A stretch of 64,000 nucleotides of DNA from JACMLX01 sp040384325. GTDB lineage: Bacteria; Gemmatimonadota; Gemmatimonadetes; Gemmatimonadales; Gemmatimonadaceae. Within the stretch, counting starts at the first letter, position 1, and each line of letters opens with the position of its first letter. The stretch is taken from NCBI GenBank assembly GCA_040384325.1, contig JAZKJL010000001.1:62001-126000 (forward strand), read 5' to 3'. The notes under the pieces are model-generated. The model ran no database searches. It was given only the letters and a program-made list of their open reading frames with translations, and was not told the DNA's origin. Position numbers and translations under genes: made by a program. This document shows, one piece after another, positions 35,876-42,900 of this stretch.

Positions 35876-36847
35876 CTATTTGCCGAGGATCTCCGCTGCG
35901 GTCGAGCCGTGCGGACCGGCGTAGCGCTTCTCGCCGGCTTTCAAGGGCACGGCGAGCATGTTTTCGGCCGGCGGCAGTGGGCAGGTGGCGAAGGCGGTGA
36001 AGGCGCAGGGCGGGTTGTAGGCGCGATTGAAGTCGAGGATCGTGTGCCCCGTGCTGTCGGCCGGCGTGGCGTACATGAAGCGGCCGGCCGGGTAGGTCGC
36101 GTCGCGACTCGTCTGGTCGCGGAAGATCACGAAGTACTGCGACGAGTCGCGTCCCTCGTACGTCGCGGTGAGGCGGTAGGGCGTGCCGTTGACGCTGAAC
36201 TCGAGGAAACCCGGCGACGCGTATTCGTCGGTCTGGCCCAGCACATTCATGATGCGCACCGTGCGCGGTGCTGCGTGCGGTACGAGGCGGGCCAGCACAC
36301 GCAGCGAGGTGTCGAGCGGGAAGTAATCGAGTCCCTTGAAGTCGCGTCGCAGCACATAGGCCGAGTCCTTCACGCGCAGCGCCAGCCGTCCACCGCGTTC
36401 GATGAGGCGATAGGTCATGCTGCCGGCGCGGAGCACGGTGGGCTTCGCCGCCTTGTCGTTGCGGAGCAGCAACGTGTCCACGCGCGCGCTGTCCACCATC
36501 GCGGTCACACCGCCGGCGGCGACGAAACGGAAGCCGGAGTCCACGCGGGTGAGTGTGCCGAAGCGCCGCGGCGTGTGGTCCGAAGGCAGGAGGATGCTGT
36601 TGCTCGCGCTGTCGCTGCCGATGGCGTAACTCGCGCTGTCGAGCCAGAACAAGCCTGCCAGCGTGCTCCAGCCATCCGGCCCCGCGATCGCATCCAGCCG
36701 CTTGCCGCGCCATACCCTGGTGTCTTCGGCGTAGGCCGTCGAGTCCACGGCCGGTTTGCTCACCGTCGGCGCGCTCCTCGCGCAGGCAGTGGCGAGCAGT
36801 AGCAGCAGGGCGGGGAGGATCGTGCGCGTGCGGCGGGGACCGGTCAT
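35876..36847 (-). CDS. DUF1684 lipoprotein
   Basis: The 323-residue protein starts with a lipoprotein signal (RTILPALLLLLATACARSA, lipobox LATAC), which supports the ATG at 36847 over an in-frame ATG at 37006. The body has the DUF1684 blocks GWSTLAGLFWLDSASYAIGSD near the start and the diagnostic C-terminal FNRAYNPPCAFTAFATCPLP followed by PPAENMLAVPLKAGEKRY. DUF1684 proteins are mostly beta and of unknown role; two conserved cysteines in NPPC and ATCPL may pair or bind a cofactor. The gene is convergent with meh and lies 64 nt downstream of the araC-like gene on the same strand. Confidence 0.85.
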   Translation of the reverse strand: MTGPRRTRTILPALLLLLATACARSAPTVSKPAVDSTAYAEDTRVWRGKRLDAIAGPDGWSTLAGLFWLDSASYAIGSDSASNSILLPSDHTPRRFGTLTRVDSGFRFVAAGGVTAMVDSARVDTLLLRNDKAAKPTVLRAGSMTYRLIERGGRLALRVKDSAYVLRRDFKGLDYFPLDTSLRVLARLVPHAAPRTVRIMNVLGQTDEYASPGFLEFSVNGTPYRLTATYEGRDSSQYFVIFRDQTSRDATYPAGRFMYATPADSTGHTILDFNRAYNPPCAFTAFATCPLPPAENMLAVPLKAGEKRYAGPHGSTAAEILGK

Positions 36848-36911
36848 GCGAAGGCTCCGGGTGAAGGCATGCTGCAAGGTATGTCGAACAGGGAAGCGCT
36901 CGTCCGAGGCG

Positions 36912-37901
36912 TCAGGCGGCGGCCTGTCGCCGCCAGGCGCCGGGCGCGGTGCCCATCTCGCGCTTGAACGCGGCCGTGAAGGCGGCCGCCGAGGCGTATC
37001 CGACACGCTCGGCGATCTGCGCGATCGAGATCGCAGGGTCGCGCAGGAAGCCGCGTGCGCAATGCATGCGCCACGTGGTGAGGTAGGCCAGCGGCGGCTG
37101 GCCCATCACGGCGTGGAAGCGCGCCGCGAAGCTAGAACGCGAGAGGCCGACCGCGGCACCGAGCGAGGCGATCGTCCAGTCGCGCGATGGCTCGCGGTGC
37201 ACCAGCGCCAGCGCCTGCGACACGTGGGCATCGCTGGCCGCGGCGGTCCAGCCCACCGCGTCGGGCGGCAGGTTGGCCAGGTGCGCGCGCACCGCCTGCA
37301 CGAAGAGCACCTCCGACAGGCGCGCGATCACCATCGAGGCGCCCGGACGGCCCGAGGTGAGTTCGCAGGCCACCGACTGCAGGTGCGACTCCACCCACGG
37401 CATCATGCGGCCCTTCTCGCCAGGGACGTGGATCACGTCGGGCAGCGCAGCCAGCAGCGGCCGGGCGCCGACGCCAGCGAACTGGAAGGCGCCGCACAGG
37501 TACTCCATCCGCGTGCCCCCGCCCCCGATCCGGGCGCTCCGCTGCACCGCGATCGACGTCGCAGCGGGGTGCTGGTACCGCGTCGCCGCCGCCGTCGCGT
37601 CGACCGAATCGGTGCCGCCCAGCACGGCCATCACCGAGGTGGCGGCGAAAGCGGCGCGTGCCGGGGAATGCCGCAGCTCACGCGGCGTGCCGTGCGGTAG
37701 CACCACGAAGTCGCCGGCCACCAGATGCAGGGGCGCGTCACCGCTCCGGCGGTGCAGCCAGCATTCCCCTTCGAGGATCACGTGAAATCCTGGCACGGGT
37801 CCCGCGGGATAACCCACGCCCCACGGGGCCGTCGCCTCGATGCGGCCGTAGACCGTGCTGGTGACCTCGACCTCGCGAAACAGTTCCGACAGCAAATCCA
37901 T
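36912..37901 (-). CDS. AraC-family regulator with N-terminal cupin
   Basis: The 329-residue protein has a cupin-type sensor domain (about residues 20-190; FHVILEGECWLHRRSGDAP and GDFVVLPHGTPRELRH). The C-terminal AraC DNA-binding domain has two helix-turn-helix motifs, DWTIASLGAAVGLSRSSFAARF and ISIAQIAERVGYASAAAFTAAF, ending PGAWRRQ. This type (AraC_binding_2/cupin_6 group) commonly represses or activates an adjacent oxidoreductase gene. Here it is divergent from an NmrA-type NAD(P)-binding protein gene, 132 bp away, which is the probable target. The effector is unknown. Confidence 0.88.
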   Translation of the reverse strand: MDLLSELFREVEVTSTVYGRIEATAPWGVGYPAGPVPGFHVILEGECWLHRRSGDAPLHLVAGDFVVLPHGTPRELRHSPARAAFAATSVMAVLGGTDSVDATAAATRYQHPAATSIAVQRSARIGGGGTRMEYLCGAFQFAGVGARPLLAALPDVIHVPGEKGRMMPWVESHLQSVACELTSGRPGASMVIARLSEVLFVQAVRAHLANLPPDAVGWTAAASDAHVSQALALVHREPSRDWTIASLGAAVGLSRSSFAARFHAVMGQPPLAYLTTWRMHCARGFLRDPAISIAQIAERVGYASAAAFTAAFKREMGTAPGAWRRQAAA

Positions 37902-38033
37902 GGGTACGATGGACGAATGCGATAGAATGGCAGACGAGGAAGCATAGATCGTCCGGCCATGTGAAGCAAAGTTGTCTGCAGTCCTGCGGCGATCGTGTCG
38001 CCCTCACCTTGCAGCCAACCCCGGAGCCCGACC

Positions 38034-38945
38034 ATGCGCATCCTGATCACCACCCCCACCGGCCACATCGGCAGCCGGATCGTCGACCGCCTGCTCACGT
38101 CCGGCCACGACCTCACCGTCCTCGCCCGCGCTCCGGGCAAGCTGCCCGAACCCGTCCGTGAGGGTGTGACGGTCGTCGAAGGGTCGCTGGAGGACGCGGC
38201 CGCCGTCGACCGCGCACTGGCCGGGGCGGACGCCGCCTTCTTCCTCATTCCGCCCCCTGCTCCCAGCGTGCCGCACTGGCGCCAGTGGCAGGAAGCCACC
38301 GGCCGCACGCTGGCGGCGGCTGCAGCGAAGGCGCACGTGCCGCGGGTGGTGTTCCTCTCGAGCATCGCGGCGCAGCACGACGACGTCGGAGCGATCAGTG
38401 GACTGGGCGCGGTCGAGCGCATCCTCGACGCGGCATTGCCCAACGTCGTCAGCCTGCGCGCGGGCTACTTCATGGAGAATTACTTCGGGTCGCTGCCGAC
38501 GATCGCCGTGCCCGGAGCCGTATTCGGCGTCTTCGACGGCACGTCAAAGATGCAGATCGTCGCCACCAGCGACATCGGTGACATCGCCGCACGGTGGCTG
38601 GTGGACGACAGCTGGACCGGACATCACAAGGTCGGCGCCCATGGTCCCGAGCCGCTGACGCAGGACGAGGTGGTCGCGATCCTGAGCGAGGTGCTGGAAC
38701 GCCCGGTGGGGTACGTGCGCATTCCGCCGCCTTCACTGCGCGACGCGTTGCTGCAGGCCGGGTTGCCGCCGCTCTTCGCCGAAGGCTATGAGGAGATGAT
38801 GGGCGGCCTCGCGCCGCATCTCGCGTCGGGTGATTACCTGGCCGAGCCGCACAACGCCAACCCGTCGGGCGGCGTGTCGTTCCGCACCTTCGCGCAGCAG
38901 GCGTTGCGGCCGGCGTTCGAGGCGCAGGCGCTCGCCTCCGCATAA
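38034..38945 (+). CDS. NmrA-like NAD(P)H-binding protein
   Basis: The 303-residue atypical short-chain dehydrogenase has the dinucleotide motif ILITTPTGHIGSRIVDRLL at its N-terminus, ADAAFFLIPP in the middle of the sheet and the block RAGYFMENYFGSLP shared with NmrA/azoreductase-type quinone reductases. No Tyr-xxx-Lys catalytic pair is apparent, as usual for NmrA-like proteins. It may sense or reduce NAD(P)H-dependent substrates. The ATG at 38034 starts directly at the Rossmann strand. It is divergent from the AraC gene and followed 10 nt after the stop by a strong hairpin. Confidence 0.83.
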   Translation: MRILITTPTGHIGSRIVDRLLTSGHDLTVLARAPGKLPEPVREGVTVVEGSLEDAAAVDRALAGADAAFFLIPPPAPSVPHWRQWQEATGRTLAAAAAKAHVPRVVFLSSIAAQHDDVGAISGLGAVERILDAALPNVVSLRAGYFMENYFGSLPTIAVPGAVFGVFDGTSKMQIVATSDIGDIAARWLVDDSWTGHHKVGAHGPEPLTQDEVVAILSEVLERPVGYVRIPPPSLRDALLQAGLPPLFAEGYEEMMGGLAPHLASGDYLAEPHNANPSGGVSFRTFAQQALRPAFEAQALASA

Positions 38946-38955
38946 CGCCCGACCT

Positions 38956-38991
38956 GCGTGCCACGCCCGTACGGCTGCGGGCGTGGCACGC
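38956..38991 (+). terminator. Strong hairpin between the NmrA-like and SMR genes
   Basis: GCGTGCCACGCCCG at 38956-38969 pairs perfectly with CGGGCGTGGCACGC at 38978-38991 across an 8-nt loop TACGGCTG. It lies 10 nt after the stop of the NmrA-like gene and is followed by a short T-run within GCATCTTTCCC, so a terminator is the plain reading. The loop contains ACGG, which recalls the ACGR loops of guanidine-II riboswitches, but the second hairpin of that motif is missing. Confidence 0.6.
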
Positions 38992-39059
38992 GGTGCATCT
39001 TTCCCGGCCGCGCCGTGGCGAATGTCACGCGTGCAGACGCAGAAAGAGGGCAGTGACCG

Positions 39060-39383
39060 ATGGCGTGGTTCATCCTGATCGTTGCCGGCCTGTTCGAGGT
39101 CGGATGGGCCATTGGCCTCAAGTACACCGAGGGCTTCACCAGGCTCTGGCCAACCGTGTGGACCATCGCATCGATGGCCGTGAGCCTGACGCTGCTCGGC
39201 ATCGCACTCAAGTCGCTGCCGGTGGGGACGGCCTACGCGGTGTGGGTCGGCATCGGTGCCGTCGGCACCGTGGTGCTGGGCATCACACTGTTGAACGAGC
39301 CGGCCAACGCCGCACGCCTCGTCAGCGTGGCACTGATCATCGCCGGGATCGTCGGCTTGAAGTTGGCCACGCCTGCCACCTGA
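39060..39383 (+). CDS. SMR-family exporter, SugE/Gdx-like
   Basis: The 107-residue protein has four membrane helices. The helix-1 glutamate is in FILIVAGLFEVGWAIGLKYTEG, and W-A-I-G-L-K is typical of the SugE/Gdx branch. The block LPVGTAYAVWVGIGAVGTVVLGI and the end RLVSVALIIAGIVGLKL are standard for the family. The SugE/Gdx group exports guanidinium or small quaternary ammonium ions by proton antiport as a dual-topology dimer. The gene is 15 nt from the convergent YncE-like gene. No partner subunit gene is adjacent, in line with a homodimer. Confidence 0.88.
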   Translation: MAWFILIVAGLFEVGWAIGLKYTEGFTRLWPTVWTIASMAVSLTLLGIALKSLPVGTAYAVWVGIGAVGTVVLGITLLNEPANAARLVSVALIIAGIVGLKLATPAT

Positions 39384-39398
39384 CGCCGGCGCCGCGCG

Positions 39399-40577
39399 TC
39401 AGCGCAGGACGTCGATGCCGCCCGCCATCTGGCCCACGTCCACCGTGGCGACGGTCTTCAGCGTCGCGAGGTCGATGATCTCGAGCGTGCCGGGCTCCGA
39501 GCCCACGCCTTCCACCGAGATGAACACGTACTTGTCATCCGGCGATACGGCGGCGCCGTGCACCACGCGTCGCCTGGTGGCGATGCGCGCCAGTTCGCGT
39601 CCGCTCGGCAGGTGGATGATGCTCACCGACTGGCCGCGCTTGTTGGTGGCGATCAGCTTCGTGCCGTCCTTCGTCACGGCCAGGTTGTAGGTGCCGGCAC
39701 CGGTCGGAATGCGGCGCACCATCTTCCAGGTGGCGACGTCGATCTGGACGATGTCGCTGCTCTTGTTGCAGGCCACGTACAGCATGCGCCCATCGGCACT
39801 CGGCTGGGCCCACGTCGGCGAGCATCCATCGTCACCGGCGGCGGGTGCGGTCATCCCGTGTCCCGACATGTCGTGCGCCGCGCCGGAACTCATCGCGGCC
39901 GGCGCACCCGTCATGCCCTCTTCCTTGCCCTTCGCCAGCATGAAGTGGCGTGACACGGCCAGCGTGGCGACGTCGATCTCCACCAGCAGGTCGTCCATCA
40001 TGCACGCCGAGTAGTGCTTGGTACCCTGCGGGTTGAGTCGCGACCCGTGCGGCATGGTGCAGGTCTTGATCCGCGTCAGCTCCACCATGTCGTCCACGCC
40101 CACCACGCTCACGTCGCTCGGCACCATGTCGCCGTGCAGGTTGAAGTTCACCACGAAGGCGAGGTGGCCTTCCGGGGTGATTTGCGCGGTGGCGGGGAAG
40201 TTGCCGAGCATCACGCGACCGACGATCACGTTGTCGCTCGCCCGCAACTTCCAGAAGTTGCCGTACGGCGTGCCGTGTGCGGTGGAGACGTAGTAGAACT
40301 GCCGGTCGGGCGAGACGGCCAGGCCGTGCGGCCCATCGGGATCGGTGGCGCTCAAGCCGATCGGCACCTTCGCCTGCACACGCGCGCCACCGGGGCCGAA
40401 GGTGACGATCGCGATCTCGTCGGTGCCTTCGGAGGCGATGGCGATCGTGTACACCTGCTGCGGTGGCACCGACGCAGGCACCGGTGTGGTGGCCAGCGCC
40501 TGCGCCTGCAGCTTTGCACCGGGGAGCAGGGCGCACGCCGCCGCCGCGCACAGCGCGCGGACGGCAGCGCGTCGCAT
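39399..40577 (-). CDS. Secreted YncE-like beta-propeller protein
   Basis: The 392-residue protein has a signal peptide (MRRAAVRALCAAAACALLPG, cleavage near LQAQA). A GTG seven codons upstream is another possible start. The mature protein has repeated YVTN/NHL-type propeller blades: YTIAIASEGTDEIAIVTFGPGG, HGLAVSPDRQFYYVSTAHG, LYVACNKSSDIVQIDVATWK, LIATNKRGQSVSIIHLPSGRE and YVFISVEGVGSEPGTLEIIDL. An insertion rich in Met and His (AAMSSGAAHDMSGHGMTAPAAGDD) could bind copper or another metal, but is not a family feature. It probably acts in the envelope. It is 17 nt downstream of the Ig-like/LVIVD gene on the same strand. Confidence 0.8.
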   Translation of the reverse strand: MRRAAVRALCAAAACALLPGAKLQAQALATTPVPASVPPQQVYTIAIASEGTDEIAIVTFGPGGARVQAKVPIGLSATDPDGPHGLAVSPDRQFYYVSTAHGTPYGNFWKLRASDNVIVGRVMLGNFPATAQITPEGHLAFVVNFNLHGDMVPSDVSVVGVDDMVELTRIKTCTMPHGSRLNPQGTKHYSACMMDDLLVEIDVATLAVSRHFMLAKGKEEGMTGAPAAMSSGAAHDMSGHGMTAPAAGDDGCSPTWAQPSADGRMLYVACNKSSDIVQIDVATWKMVRRIPTGAGTYNLAVTKDGTKLIATNKRGQSVSIIHLPSGRELARIATRRRVVHGAAVSPDDKYVFISVEGVGSEPGTLEIIDLATLKTVATVDVGQMAGGIDVLR

Positions 40578-40594
40578 CACTGCGCCAACCACAC

Positions 40595-42619
40595 TCACGG
40601 CGTGATGCCGCGCTTCGGCTTCATGCGCACGATCCAGAGCCCGTTGTACATGTCGTTCACGTACGCCAGGCCGTCACGCACCACCACACCCCAGGTCATG
40701 GCCGAGTTCTTCACGAACCCTTCCATGTCGGCGGTGTTCAGGTGCGCGATCTCGCGCTGCTGCGCGCGCAGGTCGCCACGCAGTTCGCCGCTGATGTCGA
40801 AGGTGCGGAATCCGGCGTTGTAGGCGCCCATGTAGAGCGTGTCGCCGGCGATCCAGATGTTGTGCACGCCGCCGAACTCCGGTTCGTAGAAGGCCACCGA
40901 CTTCGGGTTGGCGTAATCCGACACGTCGATCACCTGCAGGCGTCCGTAGGCGCGCCCGGCCGATGCGTCCTTGGCGCCCTGCACGCCGCTGGACGGGAAC
41001 ACCTCGTCGGCGATGAAGACGTAGTTCTTGTGGCGCCATGCGGTGTGCGTGCCGCGGATGAAGCCCGGACCACCCGCCAACTCCACCTGCCGGTACAGGT
41101 CATTCAGGTCGTACTTGTACTGGCTGACCACCACCGGATTGCTCGGCGTCCCACCCTTGATGCCGTTGCCGACGTCGAGGATGATCAGGCCGTCGTTCCA
41201 GTAGCTGAGGTAGGCCAGGCCATCCTGCACGTCCACGTCGTGCAGCGAGCGGCCGGCATCGGGGCGCGGCGAGCGCCACTCGGCCACCTGCTTCGGCTTG
41301 TACGGATCACTGATGTCGATGATGTGGAAGGCACCGGTGCCGTCGTTGGTGGCATAGACGTGCGTGCCGAACTTCGGCTGCGTGTACACGAACGCGGAGT
41401 GCACGCCGGCCGTCATGCCTTCCGTGAACTCGGCGATCTTCACCGGGTGCAGCGGGTCGGCGAGGCTGCTGATCACGATGCCGTTCTTGCGATCGCTGGC
41501 GCCTTCGCGCGTGTTCACCAGGATCGTGCCCTCGGCGTTCGTCATCAGGTCGTTCACACGACGGGTGTTGAGCACCATGCTGTCGCTGACGATCGGATTG
41601 GCCGGGTTCGAGATGTCGAGCGTGTAGAACAGGTCACCGCCGCTGCCGGAGCCGAGATAGGCCACCTTGCCGTTCGGGTGCAGCCAGACTTCCTCGGTGG
41701 TGAAGCGCTTGCGGGCCGAGCGGCCAACAACTTCCAGCGGGCGGCGCACGTCGCGCGCGGAGAGCGTGACGGTGGCTTCAGCGGTCTGTGTGCCGAAGCT
41801 GGCGGTGATGGTGTAGGTGCCCTGTTCGTAGCCGACGAATCCGCCATCCGTGCCGATCACGCCCTGTCCCGGGCTGAAGCTCCAGATCGGCGTCAGGCCA
41901 TCGATGGCGCGACCGCTGGCATCCTTCGGCTTGGCGGTGAAGCGAATCACATCGCCGGTGCGCGCGTCAGCCGACGCGGGGGATACTTCGAGCGAGGCAA
42001 TGCGGCGCGATGGCACCGTGACCGCGACCTCCCTGGTGGCGGCGCCGGCGGTGGCGATCAGCTTCGCCGAACCCGGTGCGACGGCGCGGGCCAGGCCATC
42101 GCGCGATACCTGCACCACGGCCGGGTTGCTGCTCGTCCAGAGCACGCGATCGTCGCGCTTGTCGTTGCCGTTGTCGTAGGCGGTGGCGGTGTAGCGCATG
42201 CGCTGGCCGATGGCGAGTGTTGCGATCGGCGTGGCGATGTCGATGTGATGCGCCGGGCCGGGCACCATCTTGATCTCGAGGCGCTCGACCACCGGGCGCC
42301 GTCCGGGCTGCGTGGCCGAGACCATCACCGGCAGCGTGCCGGTGGAGCCGGAACGGATCAATCCATCGGCTTCGACGTCGCCCTCGAAGTAGCCGCCGGC
42401 GCGGTTGAACCGCACCACGGCACCGGGCACCTCGTTGCCGCTCGCGTCGAGTGCGCGGACGCGCAGCCGCATCGTGTCGCGCGCCTTCATCGTGCGCTCG
42501 CTGGGTGTGATCTGGAGCGACGCGATCTCCGGGCCCGGCGCCGGCTGGGCGGCGGCCTGCGCACCCGCGGCGAGCGGGGTCAGGACCAGGAGAACGGCGG
42601 CGGTGGTCGAACGCAGCAT
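40595..42619 (-). CDS. Secreted Ig-like (Big) and LVIVD-repeat protein
   Basis: The 674-residue protein starts with a signal peptide (MLRSTTAAVLLVLTPLAAGAQ). A TTG two codons upstream is less likely. Three bacterial Ig-like repeats follow, each opening with a form of IASLQITPSERTMKARDTMRL (about residues 33, 120 and 210). The C-terminal two-thirds is a propeller with LVIVD-type repeats, such as GDLFYTLDISNPANPIVSDS, AFHIIDISDPYKPKQVAEW, GLIILDVGNG, RLQVIDVSDYANPKSVAFY and FRTFDISGELRGD. LVIVD repeats are found on cell-surface proteins of unknown partner. It is the first gene of a two-gene unit with the YncE-like protein, which probably works with it at the envelope. Confidence 0.82.
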   Translation of the reverse strand: MLRSTTAAVLLVLTPLAAGAQAAAQPAPGPEIASLQITPSERTMKARDTMRLRVRALDASGNEVPGAVVRFNRAGGYFEGDVEADGLIRSGSTGTLPVMVSATQPGRRPVVERLEIKMVPGPAHHIDIATPIATLAIGQRMRYTATAYDNGNDKRDDRVLWTSSNPAVVQVSRDGLARAVAPGSAKLIATAGAATREVAVTVPSRRIASLEVSPASADARTGDVIRFTAKPKDASGRAIDGLTPIWSFSPGQGVIGTDGGFVGYEQGTYTITASFGTQTAEATVTLSARDVRRPLEVVGRSARKRFTTEEVWLHPNGKVAYLGSGSGGDLFYTLDISNPANPIVSDSMVLNTRRVNDLMTNAEGTILVNTREGASDRKNGIVISSLADPLHPVKIAEFTEGMTAGVHSAFVYTQPKFGTHVYATNDGTGAFHIIDISDPYKPKQVAEWRSPRPDAGRSLHDVDVQDGLAYLSYWNDGLIILDVGNGIKGGTPSNPVVVSQYKYDLNDLYRQVELAGGPGFIRGTHTAWRHKNYVFIADEVFPSSGVQGAKDASAGRAYGRLQVIDVSDYANPKSVAFYEPEFGGVHNIWIAGDTLYMGAYNAGFRTFDISGELRGDLRAQQREIAHLNTADMEGFVKNSAMTWGVVVRDGLAYVNDMYNGLWIVRMKPKRGITP

Positions 42620-42900
42620 GCGCAAATCCTCGGGCAGCGGGCTCAGTCGGAGGGGGAACGTCCAAGCGGAAGCTTACGCAGGCGGTCATCGCCGCGCGAC
42701 GAGCGGTGGGGCGTGCGACGGCAGGGTGAGGCAATGGGCCCCGCGTGACACCAAGCCGCACCGGTACGGGGTTGGCCGCCGCGCCACCCGTCGGCGCCCG
42801 CGTCGTGAGGCGCCGCCGGCGAGGGAACCAAGGCGAGACAACCTCTGTAGTCTGCCATGTGTCGCAGGAGTAGATTCAGCGGAGCACTCCAATCCTATCC

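Noticed and set aside
38956..38991. Possible guanidine-II (mini-ykkC) riboswitch before the SugE/Gdx-like gene
   Set aside because: One hairpin loop contains ACGG, but the second ACGR hairpin is absent, the stem is far longer than in that class, and the place just after a stop codon fits a terminator better.
40463..42748. Plus-strand open frame of 761 codons opposite the Ig-like/LVIVD gene
   Set aside because: Its amino-acid make-up is Arg/His/Val-rich with no fold, whereas the minus strand gives clear Ig-like and LVIVD repeats.
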